Shown piece by piece: positions 10,080-20,176 of a stretch of DNA of 64,000 bases. The DNA lies in assembly GCA_010094025.1 (NCBI GenBank), contig ML991820.1, positions 62,001 to 126,000 of the forward strand. Direction: 5' to 3'. The notes beneath the pieces are model-generated. The model saw only the letters and a program-made list of their open reading frames with translations. It made no database searches and was not told the DNA's origin. Position 1 is the first letter of the stretch; each line of letters opens with the position of its first letter. The DNA is from Viridothelium virens. Its lineage: Eukaryota; Ascomycota; Dothideomycetes; Trypetheliales; Trypetheliaceae. The translations under genes and the position numbers were made by a program.

Positions 10080-13000
10080 CTAAGGCGCGATTCCGACTTC
10101 TTGAATAGTAGTTGGCTTCCCGCCATTGGTGCCCTGTACAGGATCATCGACGGTACTCGTTGTTGCACTTGGCAATGAGCTGCTCTGAGGGCTTTGTCCG
10201 CTTCCTGTAAGGGGAGGCGGTGGTGTCGTCGCCGTAGAGATATTCGTACTGATGGAAGGAGGAGTGGGGATGTTCAGACCGTATGTGTGACTCGATTCGA
10301 GTCTATGCATCTTGTGCTCAATCTTGGCAACCTTGAAAGTCAGTTCGCTTATCATTTCAATTGGAAGATTTCACGTTGTGCCGATTGAAGAAGTGATGTT
10401 TTGCAACTTACCGCCTGCACTTGTTTGCTAGAGGCAAGACGCTTCGCTTTGACCATCTCGGGCTGGAGTATGTCCATGAATGCAATGTAATCTGACTTCT
10501 CTAAAGTGTCGAGCAAACGTTCTATGACAAAGTTTAGTAAAGCACAGGTTCCAAGACTTGAGGACGGGACTATACGTACGAATAACATAATTTCCGAACC
10601 CATCTTTGATCATCAACACGAGGTAACTCTCCCCTCGTGGATCTTTTTCCCTCAAAGTCATCATAATTTCGCGGCGCTGTTCATTTGTAGCATGCTTGAG
10701 ACTTGCCTCGACAACGTTGCTGGCGTATTTGTGCTGGGAAAAAGCAAGTAATTGGCTTTTGATCAACTCAAATACTCTCGCCCGGTCTTCATCAGAACCA
10801 AGCTCGATGGCATGCTGAGTGACGTAGTTACCGTATTGGTCGGGGATGAGTGTTGCTTCACAGCCTTGAATCTCTTCTAGAACCGATCGCTTGACCTGCG
10901 GTTCGCAATGCTCGAGCATTCGTTGAATGACTCTGCAACCATATGGATGGGTGGAAAGTTCTTGAACCCTTCCGAGAAAGGCCTTGACGATGACCTGCAT
11001 ATGTTCGGCTGGAACCCGTTCAATCGCCTTCTGAATCACATGGTTTCCATTCTGATCCCTGAGGCAATCCATCACTCGGTTTTCAATTTCTCTGACGATC
11101 GAAGCTTGTTGGTCCGTAAGGACATGCTCCAGAGCCTTGACCTGATTAGCTTGTGTTTAAAAGTGACATGATTTCTGAGATTACCTTCTGCACGACTCTG
11201 CAAGCATACATCTGGGTGGACAGCGCAAAGACTTGCCCCTTCATCTTGTTTGCTAGGGTTCTCTTCTGGGTTTGGTCGCCATGCTCGAAGAACTTTTGGA
11301 TAACGTAGTTACCGAAAACGTCAGACATCAGTTGGAGAGCGTTCGATTGGATTTCTCGAAAGACGCGATCTTTTTCATCACTGTTTGCTGTTTCTAGCTT
11401 TGTCTGGATAAATCTGGATCCATGCTGATCTCCACTGAATTCGACGATATGGTCATAAATATCCTAATTCGAATTAGTACGTTGACCGCGAGATTTGATA
11501 TCAACATGGCGTACTTTCAGCTCATAGCGCTTGGTCTTTTGATTGGTCTTGAATTCATCAAGCAAAGCACTGCGCATTCCGTGACCTATATCATGATCGC
11601 GAGGCCCTCTTGGTGGTTCCATTAATGGCACCATACTTGGTATTGGAGGCATTGGCATGAACTGTCCGTTTACGTTCACACCGGAAAGTGTCTGTGGGGT
11701 GCCATAAGGAATTGAATTGCCGTAAGGCATTTGATATGAAGCAGCCATCATTGGACCGAGATTGGGAGGGAAATTTTGCTCCTGCTCCAGACTTCTTAGT
11801 CGGCTTTGAAGAAGTGCCATGGAACTATTCGCCATTCCTCGATTGTCTCCGTTGGCCATTGCTGAGGGGCCAAATGCTCTTGGAGGTGTTGATTCTGCGG
11901 AGTAATAAGGGTATTGATGATGATAATCACCATTCATGCTGGGATTTTGTACTTGGCGGTCACGATATGGAACGCCTCGCACATTAGGCGTTCGGTTTGG
12001 AGTGTATGATCGAGAGTGGTCCAAGCTGTTGCCATTATAGGATGGGATTTGTTGTGAAAAGTCCGATGTACTTTGGCGACGTGAGCCAAGATCTTGACTT
12101 CCCTGTGAAAAATGTGCTGGGGCGCCATTGAGATTCAGAGTTGGCTTCTGAACGTTGACTGACTGGTCAGGATGTTGTAGACTCATTCGTCTGAAATGCG
12201 CGTTGAGATCATTTTCCTGAGAGATGGGGCGATCATTGTAGGCACCCCCATTAGTCTGTGTCGACAGCGAAGGCACGTGTCGGGGGATTGCAAACGAGGA
12301 TTTGGACTGGTGGTTGCGTGGTGGTAGCTCACCATACGCAGACAGATTCGTTGCATCGTGACCGTGGCGGGATGGAGGTAGGCTGCTGTCTCTGGATGCG
12401 AGACCGCTACCTGGAAAATAATCCGAGTTGTGAATGCTACCCCGGTCGTCTGGTGGCGACTGAAGTGCAGGTACGTCACCCCAAGAGGAAAGAGACTGTT
12501 CGCCAAATCGACGAGACTCAGAGTCCAGGTAGGGAGGTGCATTTCCAGAGAAAGGTCCAGAAAAGCTACCAGCTGTACGATTCGATTTGAAATTGGCAGT
12601 ATTTGCATCAAGCGTAGACCTGGCTGTCATCTGACCTACGGCGCCTGTAAGATTAGACGAGCCAAATACTGACGGGTCCCGATATTGCTGATGGCTTCCA
12701 GCTCCATTATTGCTTCTCTGTCGAACAGGAGAGACCCCAGCACCCCTGACCTGCGACGTTGAACGACTGGACGAATGCGTGCCTCTGGTCGGCCATGGAG
12801 AACTCCAATCATCTGATTCTGATGTCGAAACTAATGCACTCGATCCTTTCTTCCCTGTTTCTTCGGAGCGGGTATTGAGTAAGGAGCCGCCTTCTGAAGC
12901 ACCATGTTAGCTGATGAGCTTATACAGCAGCGATGAACCTCTTACCGCGGGTGCGCGAGCTATCCCGTGTCGTTGAGCCGAATGGATTTGTAAATGTCCC

Positions 13001-13246
13001 ATTTCCCCATATATTGCCTCCATAGCTTGATTTCATCGTTCCAAAACCAGTGCCCAGGGTGCTTTGGGAAGTTCGACCGCCGTCTCTAGTGTTCTTAGGT
13101 GATGGCTTTGCAAGGTCGCCCAAGCGGTTCGGTGCCTTGAAGCGCGTTAGGTCCGGTTTTGATTGCAGCACTATATGGTCATGGTCCCAATTACTCACAT
13201 TTGCTTGCATAGGGATACCCTGACGGCTCATAAGCCCAGAAGTCAT
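10080..13246 (-). CDS. Pumilio-family (Puf) RNA-binding protein
   Basis: Six exons: 13246-12946, 12893-11515, 11463-11185, 11141-10580, 10521-10412 and 10331-10080, together 960 residues. All junctions are GT-AG and in phase. The C-terminal half is a Pumilio-homology domain. It begins [20 protein letters not shown] right after the exon-2/3 junction and continues through repeat cores such as [74 protein letters not shown] and [15 protein letters not shown]. Puf proteins bind 3'UTR motifs in the cytoplasm and repress or localise mRNAs. The N-terminal 500 residues are Ser/Asn/Gln/Pro-rich and probably disordered. The conserved reading across each intron (for example [20 protein letters not shown]) supports the gene model. 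Exon 1 may contain a further 63-bp intron (13198-13136). The start is the first ATG of exon 1; an upstream coding exon cannot be excluded. Confidence 0.93.
13136..13198 (-). other. Candidate 63-bp in-frame intron in Puf exon 1
   Basis: On the minus strand this stretch starts GTGAGT, has CTAAC about 10 bases before its end, and ends CAAG. It has 21 codons and no stop, so the protein stays in frame whether it is spliced or kept. The encoded peptide ([20 protein letters not shown]) looks unlike the low-complexity flanks. Confidence 0.55.
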
Positions 13247-14060
13247 TATGCGTCGTCGCGATGATCAGTGTTCGAGGAATGTGGAAGCCTGCCTGGGCTT
13301 GAGATGCGAGAGGGTAGGCCGCCCAAGCGGGTGAGAGTGTTTGTCGGATGAGGTAATGCCGCAATATTAAGATATGTATATCTGACTGTTCAATATTCCC
13401 ATGTGTCAGCCACCGGTACCCTCGCAAACGCAGCCAGCCGAGCTCCGCATCAAACTTTGGTAGACTCACGGCGCTTGGCTCCAAGTAGCAGTAGAGCCAG
13501 ATCGACGTCAAATGCAGATAGTTGCATGTACAGAACAGTGTCGAGGCCTCGCAGGGTTCTGGTGAAGAGAAAGGCTGTTCTGGAGGCTGAGAACAAGGTA
13601 TAAGCGTGCAAGACCCCCCTGGTACGGCGAGGGCGATTCCAGAGAAATATCACTCGGGGAGGCAGGTAAGGCGGACTGTACAGGTGGTGAAAGTACGGAG
13701 AGCAGAGAAGGCATCGACCAGCGTGTGCGCTCAAGTAAAGGAGAGAAATGCTGGGAGAAGGAGATCCGTCATCTATGCAAGGGAGGACGGGGTGAGGGTC
13801 GCATTCCAGAGGGATCGCTGATGGGACACTAATCGGAGAGGGATTGGACCATTGGCGAGGTGGTCGTACGTGAGGATAGTAGTGGAGGATTATGGCTGGA
13901 AGTGGGAGTTCTTGGTGGTCTGCTGGTCTGGGGGAATTCTGTCAAGCCCTAGTGGCCTCTTAAGTTTCAAAAGGGACCACGCAACAGCCTTGCGTACATG
14001 TTCGTCCCGAGCTTTTAGCTGCCGCCGCCAGCCCGTCGAGAACTAACCCATCTAAACTCC

Positions 14061-14092
14061 AAGTCCCTAAGTCCCTAATTCCCTAAGTCACC
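14061..14092. repeat. 8-bp tandem repeat, four units
   Basis: Units AAGTCCCT, AAGTCCCT, AATTCCCT and AAGTCACC lie head to tail, the first two identical. A short minisatellite with no evident function. Confidence 0.7.
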
Positions 14093-15640
14093 ACTGCCAG
14101 CTCGCTACCTGACCGAGAGCCTCGCTTCTTTCAGGGTTCGCGCCTCGTCGATCCACATCAGACGATATGCTCTACCCATGGTGCCACTCGTCAGACTCTG
14201 CAACGTATCTATCACTCCGGGGCATCCCGTCTACGGTTGCTATCGTCCAGGCGGGGACCTGCCTGGGTGCCACAACAGCTGCTATCGGTCCATGATTCCG
14301 ACCAGAAGAAAGATTGGGCGCCACCAGTCACCGACTCCAGTAAGCTTCAAGGCAGGTCTCGGCCATTGAGCAACGTCCCTTCTGGGCGCTCAGCCTGCTC
14401 CCTCCAGCTCCGATCGCCATGCTTATGGGTGGGCGTGGCTGCGGATGCATCTCAGATGCCCCGTCTTCCTACTCCGGCATTTTGCCATGGGTTACGAATC
14501 GTCATTAGGGTAAGATATGACGAACTTGCCTAGGCACCGACTGTACGTTGCCTGCCTGCAGTCATCGGAAGCTGCCTGCTCTCTACTTCCCAACACTGGA
14601 TGACTCCCTAGCCACGCTTCCATAAGAACCACGGCAGACTGCGACACTGTCGCCGCATTTGGAAAAGAGTTTGGGTTTCACCTGGTACCTATCCTGTGCA
14701 CCGGTGTGACTTGTACAGGTGGGGCTCAACGGCTTTGTGTCCTTCGTAAGGCGTTTGCAATGCCATCTATCGCACGATTCAGTGTATCAGGTTCGACACT
14801 TCGATAATTGATTTCATACGCGATTCGACAGCCCTCCGCTAGTGCTGTCGTTTGTACTTACCACCGAGACTCCTTATGTTTTGATGGCACATCATATTCA
14901 TTTGCGATCCTGAGGCTAATAAAGTTGATTTTTAGATACTCCTTAAGCCACTCCGAAAACAACCTTTATTAAGTTTTTTAAGCCACCAGAATAGATAGAC
15001 TCTCTAAAACCCCATGCTTTGAGAATCCCTTAACTGACTCAGATCTGAGCGATACATGGTTTGTCACGGCGAGACAAGAACCAGGAACGTAAGATATCTT
15101 GAGGCATTTCACAGAACCTAGGATCTTTTTGAGTAAAATGACCAGCGTTTGTGATAGACCATAAGCGTAGCTCAGTTCATCTAGGTAATAATGGGGGACT
15201 CTCAGAAACATGTGAAAGCCTTGACCAGACTTTTCGCACAATTGTTCTTGATGTTTGAATCAGAAGCGTCTGTGGGTGAAGTAGAGAACATCGATGCTAC
15301 CAGAAGTGGCACATATTTTGACCACCGTATTGTACGATAGTGATGCGCCACAGGAGGCAGTAATAGCTTGTGTGTACCTTAATTTAATGATCGTGGAGTA
15401 AAATCGAATAGGACATGGAATGTGAACAAGCAGATATCTCTAGAGCAGTCATCATTTAGCTTCACACGGCTTTTGAGAGACCTGACAAGATCTCGAGACT
15501 TGTGTGCCTCGCCAACATATGTGATCGGGCATCTCAATATCAACCGAGACTGCGAGCTTGAAATTCATGTCGAAGAGTGCCATCTACAGGAATCCATAGC
15601 ACCTAATGAACAGGTGGATTAGGACCAGAGCCAAGACCTC

Positions 15641-15652
15641 CTACCTAGGTAG
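15641..15652. repeat. 12-bp palindrome CTACCTAGGTAG, copy 2
   Basis: Identical to 7123-7134, and followed by two further GTAG units. Confidence 0.5.
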
Positions 15653-16039
15653 GTAGGTACTCTTACATCTGCTTTGTTGGCTTCATGGATGCTTTTTGTG
15701 CTCACGCCCATGTGGAGCGCCGAGCTGAAAAGACCCCTGGGCGAAGTTATGAATGGCATAGCCGCTCATAGAGCGCCTCGTGCGCAAGTCAATCGGCCTA
15801 ATGCCCTGGTCGCACGACACCGTTGGCAGAATGGAAGAAAATAGCCGCCACGGAAGTGGTGATAGGGAAGCATGGCGGCCTTTGGCGTTGGCCGTTGTGG
15901 TGCAGGGCTTGGTGTTTGCGAGTGATGAGTGGTTGAAAGTGAGGCTTGGCGACAACCGAAATTGGCCTTGAGATTGCTCGGAAGCTAGCGCGCTTCCTTT
16001 CCCTTGAGCTTGTTGACGCTTGACGGGTGACGGTAAACC

Positions 16040-16200
16040 ACCTTCGTCCGCCCGCCTCCTCACCTCCTGCTTATCCTTCGCCCTCTCTCCTTACCTACCT
16101 GTCTCTCTCTCCGCACCACAGACCTGCTTTCGGGTCGTTCCTTCTTTTCACCACATCTAGCAAGAATTGGTATCACTCTTTTACCAATCTTGCGTCCATT
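16040..16200 (+). promoter_or_regulatory. Pyrimidine-rich promoter/leader tract
   Basis: A long C/T-rich stretch on the coding strand about 300-450 bp before the membrane PPxY gene. Such tracts commonly mark core promoters in filamentous ascomycetes. Confidence 0.4.
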
Positions 16201-16502
16201 CTTTCCTCCACTGTGAAAAGATCATCCCCACCTGCGTACCGGCGTCGCACACAAAAGATTTAGGGGCACCGAACATTCCTTAGACCTTATCAAGTCCAAT
16301 CATACGGCAGAGCTGCAGTATCCAGACGAATTGGTTATCAGAACAAATTCCACTTCCAGGTAAGTAATGCAGCAGTCATCCAATCTGTCTGGCAAGAGGT
16401 TCTGATGGCTCAGGAAGCTGGTCTTACGTGTAACACAACTGCGGAGCCAATCGATATCCCACAACGTAACCTTCACGGCAACAGCATCCACGCTCACTCA
16501 AT

Positions 16503-17045
16503 ATGCCTTCAATCGCACGACTGCTCGTCCGCGACGAGGACAGTTCCAGTTCATCAGATCACACCATGAATTATCTCCTGATTACGCTCTTGATTATTGC
16601 GCTTATTGGCCTCCTTCTTCTAGGCGCTCTCTATTTGCTTAGGAAGCGCCGCGAATCATTAGAAGAACCCGAGTTACCAGTGTACGAGGAGAAATCCTCA
16701 AGGAGAGGATCGCACCACCGTCGATCGGCCATCATTTCCTCAAACAGGCGCCCTGAATCCATTGTTGTTTACCAGGAGAAGCAAGAGCTCATGGCGAATT
16801 CGTCAAGCCCACCATCTAGTCCTGTTCCGGAAATCCGTATCACATTCCCTGAGGAGGTTGATCATACAGGGAAGAGGCAGTCTGGAAAGGTAGTGGTTGT
16901 TCGGGTTGGCGAGAATGGTGCCCATGGAATGGAGCCAGTGTATGAGGTACCACCACCATATCAACGAGATGATCGCTTCCAATCACTGGACCTCGAACGT
17001 ATTGGTGGGCTGAAGGAAAAGGAAATGGAGGCGAAATGGTCATAG
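16503..17045 (+). CDS. Single-pass membrane protein with C-terminal PPPY motif
   Basis: Single-exon protein of 180 residues. A short Ser-rich N-terminus without a cleavable signal is followed by one clear transmembrane segment at residues 23-46 (LLITLLIIALIGLLLLGALYLL), then a basic stop-transfer RKRR and a soluble tail. By the positive-inside rule the tail is cytosolic. It carries a PPPY motif at residues 150-153 (YEVPPPYQRDD), the consensus for WW domains of Rsp5-type ubiquitin ligases. Small membrane proteins with this layout can act as ligase adaptors; that role is inference here. I do not recognise a named family. It converges with the DUF4396 gene. Confidence 0.8.
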   Translation: MPSIARLLVRDEDSSSSSDHTMNYLLITLLIIALIGLLLLGALYLLRKRRESLEEPELPVYEEKSSRRGSHHRRSAIISSNRRPESIVVYQEKQELMANSSSPPSSPVPEIRITFPEEVDHTGKRQSGKVVVVRVGENGAHGMEPVYEVPPPYQRDDRFQSLDLERIGGLKEKEMEAKWS

Positions 17046-17939
17046 GGTGGGAGTCAATCTGAGCCTGAGCGACACTCTGTCCCATTACCAGATTCACCCT
17101 ACTCTTTGAACGCGATCTACTGCTTCTTCCTCAGTCCACCCCATCTTCTTGATGACGCAACGTTCTCAGTAACGACTTGTCCATCTACATCCACCCAGTC
17201 GCTTTAGCGTCACTTTAGCGCCACCTTCATTTGATTGGCTTTATTTCTGCTTCATCTGGTCACTTGTCTGCGGTGTCGGCAACAAATCGACTTTTGGCTA
17301 TTGCGTTCACCCTTAACCTATTCATCTATTCCTGTCAAGCTCTTGGCTGGGAGAAGAAGTTAGCTGTGACTTGCGCTATTGCACTGGGCCTGGATAACAC
17401 AAACCACCAGTATAGTGGGTTATTACCCAGCGACTAATAGCTTTGTACTATTAATGTATATAGATTATTGCGACACTCGAATCTCGGGATGATTGGAGCC
17501 CTTGCTATTCATTCTGTGGTACATTAGGGATAAAACAACCAATGTCTATTCAACTGCTGACTTCTTATTGGTGACTGGATAGTGTGTGAGATGCTGCTGT
17601 TAAAAGTACTCTGCAGATTTCATTCTATCCCCGGGGAATATGACAGTATCGTGTTTCGGGACACCCTAAGTCATCCATGGGGTTCTTTGATCTAACACAT
17701 AGCAATTCTCCACCAATGCAATCCCTATTTTAAGGCCTTGTGAACTATCAAATCAATCATTCTTATGATACAGCATCCGAGCACAGGAGCTCCACTAATA
17801 TGAGCTCGTGCAGTACCGTTCAGAGGTACCGAGTAAAATTATAATATTACAATCGTCGCATTGCCATCCATACCTATGAACCATACGCCTTCATTTCCTC
17901 GCATTCTTCCTTTCCTTCCCACTCTCATTGCTCTTCTTT
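17046..17939. other. Convergent 3' intergenic region
   Basis: About 900 bp of moderately AT-rich DNA between two facing genes; no gene seen. Confidence 0.55.
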
Positions 17940-18845
17940 TCACGCACACGGCTCTTTAATCCCCTTCCCAATCAACCAAAAATTCACCGGCGTCGCCGTC
18001 ACCACCCCCAGCGCCATCCCCACCTGCATCATCCACCAGTATGTCCATGTCGTCATCTCCAGCCGATACCCCCAAATCCCAACCTGATACGCGACCATCC
18101 AGCCAAAGGCGCCGATCTCGAAGCTCGTCAGGCTCAGCACGTCGGCTTTTGCCGCACGCCACACGCTCACGGGGCCGTACTGCCCGCTCATGGGTGCGAT
18201 GCTGAAGTATTGGAAGAGGATGCCGAAGAGCAGTGCGAAGCCGTAGTCAATGAGCAGCTCGGCCCAGATGCCCTGGCCGTTTATGGTCGCGTTGGTGCCG
18301 TACACGAGCCATTCGCCTACGAGGTCGCCGAGGACGCAGCCAGCACCGCAGTGAGAGACGCCGATGAGGACGGTCGCGAGGAGAGGACGGGAGGCGGTGT
18401 GGTGATGGTGGTGGTGCGCCGCATGCTGGTCTTCTTGATGCGGCTCGCGGTGACCTTCATGATAGCCTTCGTGGTGATGGTCATGAAGTGAAGGGTCGGG
18501 GACGTCGCCGCCTTCATTTTCAATATCCACTGGCTTTTCTGGTGCGTGGCAATGGCTGGATGTCTGCGCAGGCTTGGACGGGTCCGGTTTCGAGGGGCGA
18601 CCATATTTGAAGTAGAGGTAGAGGGTGAGAGGACCGACGTATCCGGCATTGATGATATACACGGGAATCATGATCCACATCATACTCCGCCATCCTCTGC
18701 GCCAGATGATGTCGACTGTTATGATGAGCATGCATATTGCGCCAAGCGCAAGAAAGATGCCTGCGAGGATGGTCAAGGCAAGTGGAGGATGGTAATCGTC
18801 AGTCATATCCATGAGGAGGGTCGTTATTAGAGGAGCGAGTGTCAA
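17940..18845 (-). CDS. DUF4396 multi-pass membrane protein with His-rich loop
   Basis: Single-exon protein of 301 residues. It has two N-terminal membrane segments (about residues 22-44 and 53-78), a cytosolic or lumenal loop, and about four more segments from residue 155 on. The motif SHCGAGCVLGDLVGEW and the C-terminal WMMQVGMALGVVTATPVNFW recall the DUF4396 family of fungi and bacteria, whose function is unknown to me. The loop at about residues 118-150 is very rich in His (HDHHHEGYHEGHREPHQEDQ, then HAAHHHHHH), resembling metal-binding loops of transition-metal transporters. A metal role is inference only. Plus-strand composition flips from C-rich (18001-18060: 29 C, 7 G) to G-rich (18361-18420: 10 C, 32 G). 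Confidence 0.85.
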   Translation of the reverse strand: MTLAPLITTLLMDMTDDYHPPLALTILAGIFLALGAICMLIITVDIIWRRGWRSMMWIMIPVYIINAGYVGPLTLYLYFKYGRPSKPDPSKPAQTSSHCHAPEKPVDIENEGGDVPDPSLHDHHHEGYHEGHREPHQEDQHAAHHHHHHTASRPLLATVLIGVSHCGAGCVLGDLVGEWLVYGTNATINGQGIWAELLIDYGFALLFGILFQYFSIAPMSGQYGPVSVWRAAKADVLSLTSFEIGAFGWMVAYQVGIWGYRLEMTTWTYWWMMQVGMALGVVTATPVNFWLIGKGIKEPCA

Positions 18846-20176
18846 GAGATATCGAGATGCATTTTCAATCTAGTAGGCACGACAGGTCATATATGGTGTT
18901 GAACGCGCGACTTGTGCGGCGACCCTGTCGACTGCGTGTATTGTGCGGCAACCTTAATGGAACTGCGTGGATTGTGCGCATATCCGGTGAGGTAATGTTT
19001 GGAATTCTGTGCGACTCTTTGTTAGGTAATGTGTAAGAGGAAAATAGTACAGAGGGAAAGTGCGAATTCGAGAGGTATCGAAAAAGTTGTTGTCGTCGAT
19101 TTGGATTAAAAAGCAGATTTGTATTCTAATCATTAGTAGGAGCGCACACGCATAGTCAGATGTTGTTAGAGCACACGGCACAAAATTGGATTTCTGGAAG
19201 ACTTAAGAATGGGATCCTGCCCATTGCCTTGCATCAGTTGGATCAGGTGATTCTCAATGACTTTAGCCTCAGTCTGGGTTTGCTTCGACCTCTTGTCCAC
19301 AATGTCTTACTTGTGCCAACACTGTTGAAATACAGGCAAGCGCGTCTGCATGGGCCGAGTACATATATGGAAAACTTTCGATCTTATCAGATTTTCGTAA
19401 CTTTCCTCGCAGCGCCTCTGCCGAGAGTGATCATCAACGGCTGCTTGGAACTAGGAGAGGAAGCGCAGGCCGAGCATTCGATACCCACAGGTATCCACAC
19501 ACCCATACACACCCGTTCGAAACTTCCCGTCCTCAACAAAATAATCCATCGCAACCGTCTTACCACCGTCACCATCTGCTATTCTAAGGCGCCAAGCAGC
19601 CCGCCCCGGCAGTAAATCGCTATATACGAGGCGGCTGGCAAGAATCATCAGCAGTGCCAGGCCGCACTACTGCCATCACTGGCAGTGATCGGTCAGACGG
19701 CAAGGATGCGGGCGCCCGTAAGGAAAGGGCCTTCGGTTGCTTCCAGTGATTAGCCTCCCCCCCTACTGTGCCTCTCTTCACTCCCGCATGCCGTCACGTC
19801 TTTTCATTTGTTCATGACGTACCTCTTTCCTCACGTGGCAATGACTCTTTATCAGAGGCCCACCCTTGGATGACATTATTAATACTTCAATGTCGGACCA
19901 AGCGGCCGATTGACTCACCGCCGGAGTTAATGCGGGAGAGAGTGTAGAATTCGTCCGCAGGTTCGTTCATTTCCTTTTTGGGCGATTTGCTTTTACACTT
20001 TTCCGTTCGCATCCTGCTTGCATCTCTGTGTTCGCTCTTTGCTGCTTCTACCCTTCTTTACTTTTCATTTCCCTTCCAGATTCGCTCTTCACTCAATTGA
20101 TCTTCTGAGCCGTTTAGTTCTTAAGGAAGAGCGCGTATAGTGCCAATAAACGTCCCACGGTCTTGACAGGATCAAG
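18846..20176. other. Divergent promoter region of DUF4396 and ABC transporter genes
   Basis: About 1.3 kb without a supported gene. It includes a CACGTG E-box at 19832-19837, a TGACGT CRE-like site at 19815-19820 and a C/T-rich leader before the ABC gene. I did not find a canonical TCCGCGGA pleiotropic-drug-response element. Confidence 0.5.
19965..20100 (+). promoter_or_regulatory. Pyrimidine-rich leader of ABC transporter gene
   Basis: Strongly T/C-rich coding-strand stretch ending about 75 bp before the start codon, consistent with a fungal core promoter and 5'UTR. Confidence 0.45.

Larger units (their letters stand above)
13247..16502. other. Large intergenic region (3.3 kb), no gene supported
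   Basis: Divergent promoters and probably long 5'UTRs of the Puf gene and the membrane PPxY gene. It holds a four-unit 8-bp tandem repeat (14061-14092), the second copy of the 12-bp palindrome (15641-15652), a pyrimidine-rich leader near 16050-16200 and a good donor-like site (CAGGTAAGTA) near 16357, suggesting a 5'UTR intron. Open frames at 13191-13734 and 15683-16063 are not convincing as genes. Confidence 0.5.

Noticed and set aside
13247-16502. RIP-mutated repeat or transposon remnant in the large intergenic region
   Set aside because: No strong AT-rich block, no long duplication and no transposase-like frame was seen.
17928-18491. 187-codon plus-strand frame over the DUF4396 gene
   Set aside because: The opposite strand encodes an obvious multi-pass membrane protein.
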